Assembly (NCBI GenBank): GCA_029959085.1
Contig: JARWIR010000002.1
Location: 59,078,154 to 59,142,153, forward strand
Direction: 5' to 3'
DNA: 64,000 nucleotides
Origin: Nemophila menziesii
Lineage: Eukaryota; Streptophyta; Magnoliopsida; Boraginales; Hydrophyllaceae
A program made the position numbers and the translations under genes. Within the stretch, counting starts at the first letter, position 1. Each line of letters begins with the position of its first letter. Shown here in pieces: positions 1 to 11,319 of this stretch. Below the pieces are notes generated by a model. It was not told the origin of the DNA, ran no database searches, and was given only the letters and a program-made list of their open reading frames with translations.

Positions 1-667
1 TCAAAACCTTAATATTTGTCAGTACATTGTTTCTTAAGTGCTTGGATCAATTGTATTTGTAAATATGATGGGTTCTTACGTGTTTTACTCTTTGATTTTG
101 TTTATTTTCATTTGTTTAAATTGCATAGGTTCGTTAATTCCTTTATAAGTTGTGTGGGTTTGTTTATTCTTGAGAAATTAAAAAGGATAAATTGTTACAT
201 TTTGGGTAATAATGTGGTTAAAACCCGTGAGTAAAATTATGAGATTAAGGGTATATTAGTTTATCACAACTCTCACAATCCCACTCTCTGTTTCATAACC
301 GATGGGGCTTGGTATTGTAATTGGGTTTTTATTGCAATACCATATCATCGTGTATGGAAGTTGGTGTTTCAAAAAAAAATTATCACCATTTGGTTGCATT
401 CTGAGGCAATTTCAGTTTATGGTGTTATTTTTATTAACGGTATTTTCAATCTATTAATCTTAAACAAGTGACCAATTTTCTTAATATTGTTTTTAAATTC
501 TTTTTGTCAGTTTTTTAATTTAATAATCTCTCTTCTTTAATGATGAATTTCTAGGTTATGATAGCTCTTGCGGAACTATTATGCGATCAACTGAAAAAAC
601 CAAAACAAAGAGTATAAGTTAGAAGTCATTTAATACAAGGTCCATAGATGATCCTCTCACATTTGTT

Positions 668-735
668 GATCTCACATTTCTTGACATTTTTTGATCTCAC
701 ATTTCTTGACATTTTTTGATCTCACATTTCTTGAT
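668..735 (+). repeat. 25-bp minisatellite, copy 1
   Basis: About three tandem copies of a 25-bp unit of the form ATCTCACATTTCTTGACATT followed by TTTTG. The same array occurs in every large repeat with varying copy number (about two in copy 6, three in copies 1-4 and 7, four in copy 5). Confidence 0.85.
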
Positions 736-1367
736 GAGCCTGACCCACCCGTAAAGGACACTGAATCCTTTATTTATGTTGTTAATTGTTATTCATAATA
801 TTGATGGGCCTGGAATGCTTCTATTGAACATGTCAATGTAACTATATGTAAGTATTAGTTGGTTAATGACCAAATAGGTAATTTATTACTTACAAGTTAA
901 ATTCACCCAAACTATGTTTGCATATCCTTTTCCCATGATTAATAAAGTTTATTCTATGAGGATATTTTTGTTAAGTTGTCATCTATTGGTGTATGAATAC
1001 TTGTAAGGTTTAAATATAGTTACTTGTCCCTAACTATATAGAGTCAATAAAGATATTAAATGTGCGACCTATTTTAATCCTAATGATGAAAATAAAATCT
1101 GAGGCATAAATACTAAATGAGTTCTTCTTTTTAGTGTGTAATTGCAAGACATGACCTTGATTATGTTCTTAAAATTGAAATTTCCAGCATGAATCGACAT
1201 CGAGATAGGACATAATCCCTTCATCTTTTCTTTTATTTCGGACAACAAGGAAGTAATATGATATATTTCGAAATCGATATGTTAGATCAGCGATGTCCAC
1301 TTGTATCATCCAAAAAACTTCCACAAAATCCGTGCAATTAAAATTGACTAGATACCCCATAAACATC

Positions 1368-1859
1368 TTATGTCACTACACACCCAACCTTTGTATGATT
1401 TTTTAATATTTTATATACAAACCAGACCCAATACAGAGAATACCTTACACCATAAAAACTCAGTATTACACCATAAGAGAAGGGTGTGAAGCCCACCCCT
1501 TGTCTATACGAAAGTATCATCACAAGCAAAATGTTGTACCATAAAATTACATCCACTAAGAATCCGAGCACATCTGAGGCCCAAAAAATCGCACAACCTG
1601 TATTCCATCTCCCTTTGATACCCTTTACCACCCAAGAACTCCATAATAAACAAAGTAAAAAAACTAGAGTTATTTTCATAGTAACATAAAAAAACAAAAT
1701 AAAAACTGTAATTAAGTCAATTGCAACAATGATAATAAGATTTTTAGCAAAAATAAACTTTATGAAGACATACCCCAACAAGATAATGCTGAAATTTAAA
1801 TTAATAAAAAAGAAAGAAAGGAGGAAAGAAGAAGAGTTAAGAAACATTCCATTATCCAT
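1368..1859 (-). other. Unrecognised 163-codon hydrophobic ORF repeated in array units
   Basis: An open frame of 163 codons on the minus strand, followed two bases later by a second frame of 65 codons (1169-1366). Both recur in the array. The 163-codon frame is whole in copies 3 (34177-34668) and 6 (53947-54438) and broken by frameshifts or other changes in copies 2, 4, 5 and 7. The 65-codon frame persists in nearly all copies. The predicted product is rich in I, L, V, F and W and could form several membrane segments. I recognise no family, see no promoter or splice evidence, and AT-rich DNA yields such frames by chance. Recurrence follows from duplication and does not show selection. Confidence 0.2.
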
Positions 1860-1980
1860 TAACTATAAAAACTCAAATGTACTTGACCTTAAAATCCACA
1901 ATTATAAGAAAACTCTAGTTGCTTTACCAAGTTCATGAATTATTACAATTCTAATTAACATATTAAAATTAAGAAAAATT

Positions 1981-2140
1981 CTTCCATCCAATATTTGATG
2001 ATCCTACACCAATTATATTCATACATATGCCCCATGTTTTAAACTTACAAAAGTTAATTTATTAATTTAATGACATGTGTTTTGTTATAAAAATCAATGG
2101 CTACGATATAAATATTTGACCATCCATTATTGGATGGAAG
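1981..2140. mobile_element. 160-bp MITE-like element, array copy 1
   Basis: A short AT-rich element bounded by inverted ends beginning CTTCCATCCAATA: left end CTTCCATCCAATATTTGATG, right end the complement of CTTCCATCCAATAATGGATG. These ends match the left terminus of the 19.5-kb MULE (CTTCCATCCAATATTGGAAG). I could not find a convincing target duplication. Confidence 0.6.
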
Positions 2141-3207
2141 TCTTTCTTACAAAGATATATTAAAATATAAAATAAAATCTCCATTACAGTAGGAAATTGG
2201 TTATTTCAGTCGTGATTTCTAGCTTCATTTAGAACTTGATTTTGTTTTGATTCTTTTAAACATATAAACATCAAAGTTGTTGACGATTGTGCAGATTGTA
2301 AGTTTATCATTTTGCCATGTTTTGCTCTATTTTGCATCATAGCATAATTACAAAACGAAGAGGAATTTCTAAGAATCAATTAATTTTGAACACAATATAT
2401 TAACAAGAAAAATATGACATTTTCCAATCACATTATCATTAACTTGAGAATTAGCCTGAAAATACACCCCTATATTCCTTAAGACATCAATTACATATAT
2501 TGGAACAGAAAGAAAAATCAACTACATATCTGCCCCTCGGACAACTGGTGAAACCATTTTTAACTAACACAGGCTTATTTGCATCTTTTGGAAACATAGT
2601 GAACTCTTGAATAAAAAATGGGGTGTGTATGCTAAAAAGGAGTTTCTCCAGGTAGGAGGAAACTTAAAAAGAAAGATACAAGAAAACGATTCCACCACGA
2701 GCATGTGATATTTGTCTTTCCAATTATATTTATTTCTCTTTCTTTTGCTAAAACAGATAAAAAGCTAAGTTGCTAAATTGATGCAATTACTAGTGTATCA
2801 AATGATTATATGGCTTTTAATCGAATGAATAGCGTCCATTTTTTCACAAATGGGTATATATTGCGACATTTAAGGACACGAGACTGCTAACTAATTAATA
2901 TAAAAAATTACACAACCTTTTATAAATTTATTATTTAAACATTCAAGACAAGTAATTTGTTTATTTATAATTGAATAGGGGCATGCATCTTGTAGCATAA
3001 GAGAATTAAAAGTTTTCAATGTAATAAGGATTACATACATTAGAAAATCCAAGCTAATCTCACAAAGGTTTTGTTTCATTTTTGGTTTCAGAACCTATAA
3101 GAGTTTGTGTAATTCAGACATTTAATATATATTAATGGAATAATTTGTATATGTTACAATTGAAATATGAAATGACATGATCAACAACGTTATATATGTA
3201 TAATTAG

Positions 3208-3660
3208 TCTCGTTCACTATACTATTTCCATTTCTACAACCCAAAAATCCAGATAAGAAAGAGACACAGGAGACACAAGAAGTCTTTAGTACTTTCCATT
3301 TAGAATCATCTACTTGTGGACAAGTAAATATTTCACTCAGGTTTAACGATACTTTGAGAAGAAACAATACTGAGTATGTGAGCATTCATACAGTGCTAAA
3401 ATATGTTGAACAAAACTATTCAAAATCAGAGTAAAGATCTTGATTTATCTTCTGGGTTGAAGGAACTATGCGAAAGATTTGTAAGATTACAGTTATCTTC
3501 AAGTTCCACTAGTAGTACAGGGTAAATCCAAAGAAAATATTTTTAAGTGTTGCGGGCCCATCTGTAGTTAAAGATGATATAACTAACGGAAATGAAAAAA
3601 TTCGTATATATATAGTAAATGAAACAGGTATTGAAGAGGAACTTCCGAGATTTATTTAGA
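3208..3660 (+). pseudogene. SUVR-type histone methyltransferase fragment, array copy 1
   Basis: Broken coding sequence resembling the region before the pre-SET domain of plant SUVR (SU(VAR)3-9-related) H3K9 methyltransferases. After a possible acceptor (TTAG at 3207), one frame reads CGQVNISLR and continues to VLKYVEQNYSKSE. It then shifts frame to DLSSGLKELCERFVRLQL, and shifts again to VKDDITNGNEKIRISIVNE and ELPRFI. This matches the family pattern of a GEVKISL block, a helical linker, and a DITKG...VNE...LPxFxYI block. The cysteine-rich pre-SET, SET and post-SET domains are absent. In this copy a TAG replaces the TAC codon near 3657. Two shared frameshifts make it a pseudogene that predates the amplification. 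The family call rests on motif memory. Confidence 0.55.
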
Positions 3661-4525
3661 TGAAATAAAGTAACCCAAACACACAATTTAGGAATCCTTC
3701 TCTTTGAATTGACTCTATCCAGAATTTCCACATGTCCAAACAACACAGATAGTTCATATACCTTTGCCTAGCATCAACTAAATAAAATCAATATTAAATT
3801 TATACATAAAACTATACATTAACCACCACCGCTCTAAATCAATTAACTCGACAGTAACATAAATAAAAGTAATAGTAACAAGTAACATTTATCAAGTAAA
3901 TCTTACCATAAAAAATATGAAACCTCCCTGAAATGGCATGGTCAACGATCTTATTCGATTTGTTTATATCTTCTGTAATATTTTTCTTGACATGGCCCGA
4001 CCTGTATGAAAAACAAGGGATTAATCCCAATTTCATGACGATTATCAATAAATAACACATAAATTTTACAATTCACTTATTCATGGCTTATTTTCATATC
4101 TGCACAATAATAACACATGTTTCAAGTTAAGATGGATATACAGATGTATAGAGAAAAAAGTGTTTTGGGAGGTAAATGTACCAACATTTGGATACTGATG
4201 GGATGGCCAAACTTCTTTTGGATAGGAACTATTACTATTGACATTTCAATAGAGTTTTATTTTTGGGTGCCCCTATGGCTCAGATTTATTTAGGCAAATC
4301 AACCACATACACTTTCTTCATTAGTTTTCTGTCAAACAATTTCATTATCAAAAGTAACACATCCTCACTATCTCTTACGTTTGTTTTCATTTAGGGTTGC
4401 GTGAAGATTCAATTTTTAGTTATTACAAATTAATAATCGAGAATTATAAAAGAAGAAAGGAATCGAAAGATTACCTGATTTGAAAGCCACTGATTGAAGG
4501 AAGGATCGATTTTGGAGAAGATCAT

Positions 4526-4534
4526 TTATCTTTA
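4526..4534. repeat. 9-bp target site duplication, left
   Basis: TTATCTTTA directly before the 19.5-kb insertion. The empty site in other array copies reads ...TTTATCTTTATGCTGTCC, with this 9-mer once. Confidence 0.92.
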
Positions 4535-4563
4535 GGGTTGGACTTCCATCCAATATTGGAAGA
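4535..4563 (+). repeat. MULE left terminal motif
   Basis: GGGTTGGACTTCCATCCAAT and the following TTGGAAG. The CTTCCATCC core is repeated in inverse orientation at the right end. It contains a short internal palindrome (CCAATATTGG). Confidence 0.7.
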
Positions 4564-4861
4564 TCCAATTGACCAATAAGATATTAGCTTTTAATTTTAA
4601 TTATAAATATTATATATTTTAGACTAGATTATCCTTGTCCTATTTTTTATATCTATTACTAAATAGCCCTTCTCCATTATTATACATAATTCCACTTTCA
4701 TGACACGATTAAAACCCACTTCTCACGTTCTTTCATTTTCTAAAAAATTCTTTAAATACAGAAAAAAAATGATTAAAATTGTAGAAGTAACATTGCAAGC
4801 GGCCGAAGAAGAAGAAGAAGAGGAAACCAATTATTCTAGAAAAATTCTACCGTAAGTAACC

Positions 4862-4896
4862 CTAATCTTCCCCTAATCTTCCCCTAATCTTCACAA
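4862..4896 (+). repeat. Short 12-bp tandem repeat
   Basis: Three copies of CCCTAATCTTCC lie just after a possible non-coding first exon (4769-4851, ending at a GTAAGT donor) of the ULP1 gene. From 4564 to 5784 the DNA otherwise looks like leader and intron: one further possible leader exon is 5174-5212 (TTTTGCAG acceptor, GTACGAG donor). Confidence 0.6.
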
Positions 4897-5784
4897 TTTC
4901 TGTTTAAGCGTCTCACCACTTCCAATTGAAAAACAAATTCTAGTTTCAATCATATAAAAAAGACAGATTATTGGAGTTTTAAATAGCTAAGCTGCATCAT
5001 GGTTACATGTCCCATGTCACAATTTCTCTCGTTTGTTGTGTATTTTCTTCCTCGTTCCCTTTCTTTTACCCTTAATTGAAGCAGCCTCCTAATAATTATA
5101 TGATATCCATGTGAATACAATTCATGTTGTCTTAAAACTTTGATATCATTTTGATAATTTGTGTCTTTTGCAGATAATTGAGGTTCTGAAATTAACTCCT
5201 TCATATATTGCGGTACGAGTGACTCTCACATTTTTAATGGCATTAAAGTAATATCAGTTTTTTTCCTCTATGGAGTCTAAGTTTGAGGCCCTTAGGTTTC
5301 CTTGTCCTTTTCTGAATTTTTACTTTTATGTGTTATAGAATTTGTTATACTTTATGATGGCTAGAGTAAAACCAGTGGCTTTGTTTCTTGTGTCTTTTGG
5401 CTCTGTTATAGCTTGTTAAAATGACCTGATCAATGTGTCTAAGTCGAAAGGTTATATAACTCAAGGGTATTATCACAAGATTGTCAACTGTACGACTAAT
5501 TTGCTTAGCTATTTGGCTCCTTGAGATCATAGTACAAGTGTAAATTCATATGTGCATATTAGAATGAACTGTAAAGTGAAGATGATTGAGCGGAATGTAA
5601 CTGAAAATATGGGCCCCACGTTATAAAAATCATATTCAGAAGTACAAATCCTACTTGTTTAAGTGTTCACAGTTCCTTGTATGAGTAGCTTAACACACTG
5701 ATAAAATGTTTGTTCAATAAACTTAATTTTCCAATCACTTACATGATATATAATTCTTAGGTAAACATACAATCGGGTGAAAAT

Positions 5785-7812
5785 ATGAAGAGAAATAGAG
5801 CGGACACTAACTCAATTGATTTCAATATTGGGTCAAAAAGAACGAGCTTCATGTAAGTTTTGACTTTTGGACACTAATTTTCAATTTCATGTATCCATCC
5901 TTTCAATAGTTCAGTGAAAAATTGAAAAGATTTTATATTTTGATTAAAATATTTTGCGTATCACAGGAAAATGTTAAATATATGTAAATTATTATAAGAA
6001 TATAGATTCTTGATAATTACTTTAAAATATAGGGATGAAAGGATTTCTAAATATCAATTAGACAATCCTGGTCACAAGGTTACTAAGTCTCTGAGATTAC
6101 ATTTTGAAGAAGAATGGGAAGAACTCTCTGAGTATGAAAAGTTTCAATATGGTATTAAAAATGTAGAGGATCCCACTGGTTTAAAAAGTGAGCTTAATTT
6201 TTGGAAGAATCAAATATACGAGGTAATGAAGGAAATCAAGACTGATATTAGTGAGCTAAAGTTTATATGTGTTGACATTAAAAAAGAGATGGAAGAAGTC
6301 AAGACTACCATCAACAATTTGAAGAACGTAGTCAAAATAAAATATGGTCAAGATGAAGAAAAAAGTAAAAAAGGTACTGATGATTGTCTTGCAATTTATA
6401 AGAATGAGACGAAAAAATTAGTTAAGAATATAGAAACACCGGATACACAATCTGATATAAGTTTTATGCGGTACTCTCATTCTATTAATAAAGATTTTCT
6501 TGGAAGTAAACCAACATCAGTAAGACAATTATTTCCAAAATCTGAAATAATTGATCTTACTAATTGTTTAGCTGATGGAGTTGACTCAATCAAACCGGTG
6601 AATCTTCCACTCGGAATTTATAGTTCAATGATGAGTTCAAAAGATTTATTATATGAACATTTGTTCTCAGAATCTAAGGATCCGCGGTAAGTATTTGTTA
6701 TTATATTATGTAAGTTGTAATAAAATTATATCGATGAAAGTGAGTTGTTATTTTATAAATGTATTTGTAGGGAGTATGTGGTTTGGAACTCAATGTATGA
6801 TATTAAAAGGCACCAAATGCAAGAACTATTACCAAAGATGTGTCTTTCTGGAAATGTGAGTTTAGTTTTTTGTGTACCATATATTAATATTTGTGTTATA
6901 ATTCAATGGTTTGAATGATAATTTATGACATATTTATTTATTTATTTTAATTCAGATCATAGATGCGTTAGTGTGGCAATTGACAAAGGATCAACACAAG
7001 AAAAATAAGATGAAAGATCGATGGTTTCTTCCTACGGTTTGTACGGTATGTACATGTAAATAGATGTTTTTTTTATTAATATATGAAACTTATTGTTTAT
7101 ATATTTTCCAGGGGAAAATTCTTAAGGGGTTAGATTTTACTCCGTCCAAATGCAAAAGGAGTTATTTTGGATCTGAAAAGTTCACTGGTTCATTAGACCA
7201 ATGCGAAAAAGTAATAATTTTAACTTTATATCTTGTTTTTGATGGTTTAACATTTAGTATATTTTATCATCAGTCTATAATAATCACAAGAATATTTTTT
7301 ATATTTAGATTTACTTGCCAATGAATTACGATGGAAACCATTGGATTTTGATCATCATAGATATATGGGGTCGTACAGTGTCTATTTGTGATTCAATGAG
7401 GAATGCTAGAACAAATTCATCGGTTAAAGTTGAAGTAACTCGTTTGGTAAGTTAGTATTTCTTTATCTGATGAACTTTTTTTTGTAAAGTGTTCAAAAGT
7501 ATAAATTTATACTAAAAATTTAGTAAATTGTAGGTATGCTTTATGCATAATGTGTTGGAAATGGCGGAATCGGAAGTATATGCTAAGATGCAAAAAATCA
7601 ACACTTTTGAATATGAATTCAACGATCGAATGCCGTTTCAATTAAAAAATTATGATTGTGGTCTATATGTGTGTCTTATGATGCAAGATATATATCCTGG
7701 AAAATCGTTGAATGAAGAAGAATCCCTAAAAGAAAGACAAAACTTAGCAATTCGTTTGTGGAGGCACAAATCAAATAGTTTAATATGGTGGTGGGAAAAA
7801 GAATCGTGTTAA
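5785..7812 (+). CDS. ULP1-type SUMO-protease-like cysteine peptidase (C48), MULE-borne
   Basis: Seven coding exons, 5785-5852, 6033-6686, 6771-6855, 6956-7045, 7112-7210, 7309-7446 and 7534-7812, join at GT-AG sites in frame to give 470 residues. Start chosen: the ATG (MKRNR...) in an exon opening at 5761; the ATG at 4769 does not stay in frame. Residues about 60-110 look like coiled coil. The C-terminal part is a C48 peptidase core with all catalytic residues: His343 (GNHW), Asp360 (SICDSM), Gln414 and Cys420 (in QLKNYDCGLYVC). Such enzymes cleave ubiquitin-like modifiers, chiefly SUMO, from proteins. ULP1 genes are recurrent passengers of some plant MULE families, where their role is unknown. 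Intact frames and splice sites suggest recent function. It is the first gene from the left end and reads inward. Confidence 0.85.
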
Positions 7813-8431
7813 AAAAAATTTCTTTTTGTAATCTTTCTAGTTTTTTTTTTAAGCAAAGTATCTTTCTAGTTAGATTAAGTTAAGAAGACAATGTCATAGA
7901 TTTTTGTTAGAATTTAAGTTAAAAAGACAATGTCATGAATTTTTGTTGAATTTATGTGTTTAATTCAATTTTTATAGTAGGTCTGTCTTTATTTACCTAT
8001 ATTAAACCTATTTTGTTAATAAGCTGAACTGATTGTTAATAGGTGTTGTGTTAAATGAAGGACATCATTTATTGTGTAGGAGCAGGGAGTTAATTGTTAA
8101 AAGTGAAGCTTGTGTTAATATTTGGTTGGGATATTTAAGAATAAAATGATGTTATAATATATAGTCAAATCATGTTCTTTTCAGCTTTCAGTGAGTACAA
8201 ATCCGTTTCTCAACTCACTGTAAATCTTCTCATCCCTTTTTTTTTTATCTTCACCAATTAGGATCTGATCAAAGGATGGGTCACCGAAAACTGGACCCAT
8301 CACACTCTGCTTGTCTAAGGTGGGTCTATACTCTCCTTGTCTAAGGTGGGTCTATAATTCGTTTATTGAGATTAATTAAATATTTAAATTCATCGAATAA
8401 TTAAATCTCATCTCTTTATATGTTATTCCAG
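7813..8431 (+). other. Non-coding stretch between ULP1 and the VPS13 fragment
   Basis: AT-rich, probably the ULP1 3' end followed by captured VPS13 intron. Contains a 26-bp-spaced direct repeat, CTTGTCTAAGGTGGGTCTAT, at about 8310 and 8336. No gene seen. Confidence 0.5.
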
Positions 8432-9409
8432 AATGGGTATAGAGATCTGTTGAAATTAGCTGATAACTTTGCTGCTTTAAGTCAACTGCTGAAATTTGCT
8501 CATTATCGCCCACATGTTGCAGTTAAATCTGATCCAAGGTCTTGGTGGAAATATGCTTATAGAGCTGTTTCTGACGAAGTTAAGAAAACCAGGTACATAA
8601 CTTTTCAATTTTCTTTACTTTGGAAGAAAAGTTTAGCTTTTACTTTTGGGGTTTGTTAAAACTCGTTATATTTTTTAACAGTGGTAAATTATCATGGGAA
8701 CGAGTCTTGAGATATGCATGTTTACATAAAGATTATATATCATTCTTCACTGCTCATAGCTGGTTCTGAGTGCCTTGTAATTGACGATGATAAAGATAGA
8801 AAGGAATTAGATCGAGAACTGGAGATTGAACTTGTTATTCAATGGAGGTATATATATTATATATATTTATATATATCGTTTCAATTATAACAGACAGAGT
8901 AATCGAAATCTATAATTTACAGGATGATGGCTCATAAGTTTGTTGAGAAATCAACAGGTTGGTCTTTCGGATGGTAATTATTACATGTGGGCCCTAATTA
9001 TTTAATATTACGAATGGATATTTACATCGTGCAAATACTATTTTCAGGGGGAGCTAACCAGTAAAAGGTGAAGCTGAAACTGGAATGTTAACTGAAGAAG
9101 ATTGGGAAAGGTTAAATAAGTTTATTGTATATAAAGAAGTTGATGATGAACAAGTGTTTCTCGCTGATTTATCATGTGATAACCTTGAATGTTTTATAAA
9201 ACTATATGCTGAAGCAAAGGTTTTTGATATGAAACTTGGTTCTTATCGATTATTATCACCAAATGGACTTCTTGCTGAGGTAATTGTACATGTTATGATG
9301 AAATGATTTGAATGTTGTGGCAAATTACTTACTAGTTTGGTTTTTTGTATTGTTTTTATAGAGTGCAACTTCAGAAGATTCTATAATCGGAACTTACCGG
9401 TATAGCTAG
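8432..9409 (+). pseudogene. Captured fragment of a VPS13-like lipid-transfer protein gene
   Basis: Five exon remnants with introns retained: 8432-8592 (reads YRDLLKLADNF... SWWKYAYRAVSDEVKKT), 8682-8847, 8923-8973, 9048-9279 (GEAETGMLTEEDWERLNKFI, then DMKLGSYRL) and about 9362-9409. These match successive exons of the N-terminal chorein region of plant VPS13 proteins, which bridge membranes and move lipids at contact sites. It cannot be functional: the second exon has a frameshift near 8760, the third lacks the family's middle segment, and the fourth is out of frame before 9060. No start codon or gene ends are present. Introns show capture from genomic DNA. Confidence 0.82.
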
Positions 9410-9685
9410 ATATCAGTTTAGTTGATTATAATCGAATGCTTGTGGTTATTGTAAATATAATTGTTAAATTGCACCGTTGGTGCCTATGTATGCAAAATAG
9501 TGAAATATAATTGTAACTCAGGGTATATTTAGCTATATTGGATAACACAGGGACCAAAGGGTGCAATTACTTATGAACATGGTTTTCGTCTAGGGTTTAA
9601 GGGAAATTACGCGGGGTAAAATTGCAATTAATAGTTACTCTTTTGTTTGCTTTAGTAGTTTACTCACTTTTCATTTATTTTACAG
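9410..9685 (+). other. Gap between captured VPS13 and TM9SF fragments
   Basis: Intron-like AT-rich sequence. The junction between the two captured genes must lie here, but no boundary motif is visible. A phrase around 9520-9560 (GGGTATAT...ACACAGGGACCAA) recurs loosely near 13420-13460. Confidence 0.4.
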
Positions 9686-10439
9686 AGTAAAGAGAAGTAT
9701 TTCATTCATAATCACTTAAGCTTTCGAGTCATGTACCATAAACATGTCGAAACTGATTCTGCTCGAATAGTTGGGTTTTGAAGTAGAAACTAATCGCGAA
9801 ATTGTATTTACATACGATGTTACATCTAAGGTAATTAATTCACAGTAAAACATTCTTATATATTTTATATTTAAGCACAATTATCTCACAGGAAAGTGAT
9901 GTAAAATGGGCTTTAAGATGGGTTGTAAAAAACCCGTAACTGAAGAACCGGTAAAAACTAATAAAATCCCGAGGCAAATACCTGAACAGGCGTGGTACAT
10001 GGAACCGGTTTTTTCGGTATTAATTGGTGAGATTATACCGTTTGGGGCAGTTTTTATCGAGCTTTTATGTATCTTAACCTCGATATGGTTGAATCAGTTT
10101 TACTATATATTCGGGTTTCTGTTCATAGTGTTTGTGATATTGGTGGTTACTTGGGCTGAGATTACAATCGTGTTGTGTTATTTTCAGCTGTGTAGTGAAG
10201 ATTATCATTGGTGGTGGAGAGCTTATTTGACAACTGGATCTTCAGCGGTTTATTTGTTTTTTTATTCGTTTTTTTACTTTTTTACAAAGCTAGGGATTAG
10301 TAAAGTTGTTTCAGAGGTTTTGTACTTTGGGTTTTTGTTGATTGCTTCGTATGCGTTCTTTGTTTCGACTGGTACGATTGGGTTTTATGCGTGTTTTTGG
10401 TTTGTGCAGAAGATTTACTCCTCTGTGAAAATCGATTGA
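9686..10439 (+). pseudogene. Captured, internally deleted TM9SF/EMP70 (transmembrane nine) gene
   Basis: Two exons are readable. 9686-9830 encodes the lumenal FIHNHLSFRVMYHK... ETDSARIVGF segment, then one extra T shifts the frame into EV...TYDVTSK. 9892-10439 starts ESDVKWALRW and then jumps, by internal deletion, to an open frame (from ATG 9906) ending the protein normally: KIPRQIPEQAWYMEP, about four hydrophobic spans, and SVKID at the C-terminus. TM9SF proteins are Golgi/endosomal nine-span proteins; the terminal KxD is their Golgi-retention signal. The first membrane spans are missing. A 177-codon frame with four spans and the sorting signal could still be translated if transcribed. Confidence 0.85.
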
Positions 10440-11152
10440 GATGTGAAAAGAGACATATATGGGCTTCTCAGGAAAAATTACTAGTCTATGAAAGATAGTT
10501 TACTTTTTGGTTAGTTTGGTAGTGAAAGGGTTGTATTGTGTACAGTAATGTTGTTGAAAGTATGTTGAAGATTAACACAATTATGGGACAATGGAATCTT
10601 GTCTTGTGAATTTTTTGTGTATGTTTATCTCTCATTTGTGTTTAGATTTTACATTTGTTATTGTGTATTGTCTTGTTCATGAGAAGATAAATTGCAATAG
10701 GTTCCTATGTTATTACTCCGTTTGGTAGTCCACTTAGTTACACAACGAATAGATTAAAAATTGTGATTATTAAACTCTCAATTACTAAATGTATTTATTG
10801 TTCATTTTCGCTATATATACTTTATTCACAATTCATCACTTTCACTTTTACTCAGCTCATTAACTCAGCTAAGTACTGTTTATGTTGCACCTAAATTCTT
10901 AATATTTGATCTTAAATTCTTAGTTTTAGTATACGGTACTTAAATGTGTGTATACTTTTAATCAATTTAAGTGGGTTTCGACCTTTACCATTTACGCGTA
11001 GCTCCTTTCTGTCATACATTTTGAACAGGTTCTTGAATTTGTGTTTCTTATTTAATCAATTTAAGTGGGTCTAATCTGAACTATTTCTGGGTAGCGAGAT
11101 TTTCATGTACTGAGCTTCTTAATATGCAATGTTGTTCAATACGAGATTTTCC
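10440..11152 (+). other. TM9SF 3' flank and unassigned AT-rich DNA
   Basis: The first 200 bp look like the captured 3' untranslated region. The rest is AT-rich intron-like sequence, with a repeated phrase TTTAATCAATTTAAGTGGGT at about 10957 and 11051. No gene seen. Confidence 0.45.
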
Positions 11153-11294
11153 AGAACACCATTTACAAATCGGTGCTGAGTTAACTCGTGGACTCGGTGC
11201 TGGTGAAAATCCAGATATTGGTACAAGTTCCGCCAATGAAAGTAAACAAGCTACTGAAGAAGCGGTTTCTGGATCAGATATGGTGTTTGTAACC
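11153..11294 (+). pseudogene. Captured single exon of a plastid FtsZ gene
   Basis: One exon between a TTTTCCAG acceptor and a GTAAGT donor. The reading HLQIGAELTRGLGAG, ANESK, DMVFVT matches the FtsZ segment just before the GTP-binding tubulin signature loop (family consensus LQIG.ELTRGLGAGGNPEIG...DMVFVTAGMGGGTG). The loop itself would lie in the next exon and is missing. FtsZ forms the chloroplast division ring. Several normally invariant residues have changed (GEN for GGN, TSS for MNA), so this is a degraded passenger. The plant FtsZ2 type looks closer than FtsZ1, but I cannot settle this. Confidence 0.75.
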
Positions 11295-11319
11295 GTAAGT
11301 ATTTAACTTCCTTTTCTTT

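Noticed and set aside
16..234. A 72-codon + strand ORF recurring in all seven units (MS.HCFLSAWINCICKYDGF...)
   Set aside because: It starts at a non-ATG codon in the DNA, lies in AT-rich intron-like sequence, has no family features, and recurs only because the units are recent duplicates.
1486..1689. 67-codon + strand ORF (MKPTPCLYESIITSK...) seen in several units
   Set aside because: It lies opposite the equally unsupported hydrophobic minus-strand frame and has no recognisable domain or start context.
4385..4389. Minus-strand ATG opening a 34-codon frame (MKTNVRDSEDVLLLIMKLFD...) near the MULE left flank
   Set aside because: It follows a possible splice donor, ends at once, and joins no downstream coding sequence I could recognise.
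4769..4851. Upstream ATG (MIKIVEVTLQAAEEEE) as start of the ULP1 protein
   Set aside because: Splicing at the GTAAGT donor to the next plausible exon puts a stop in frame. The ATG at 5785 gives an uninterrupted frame through all later exons.
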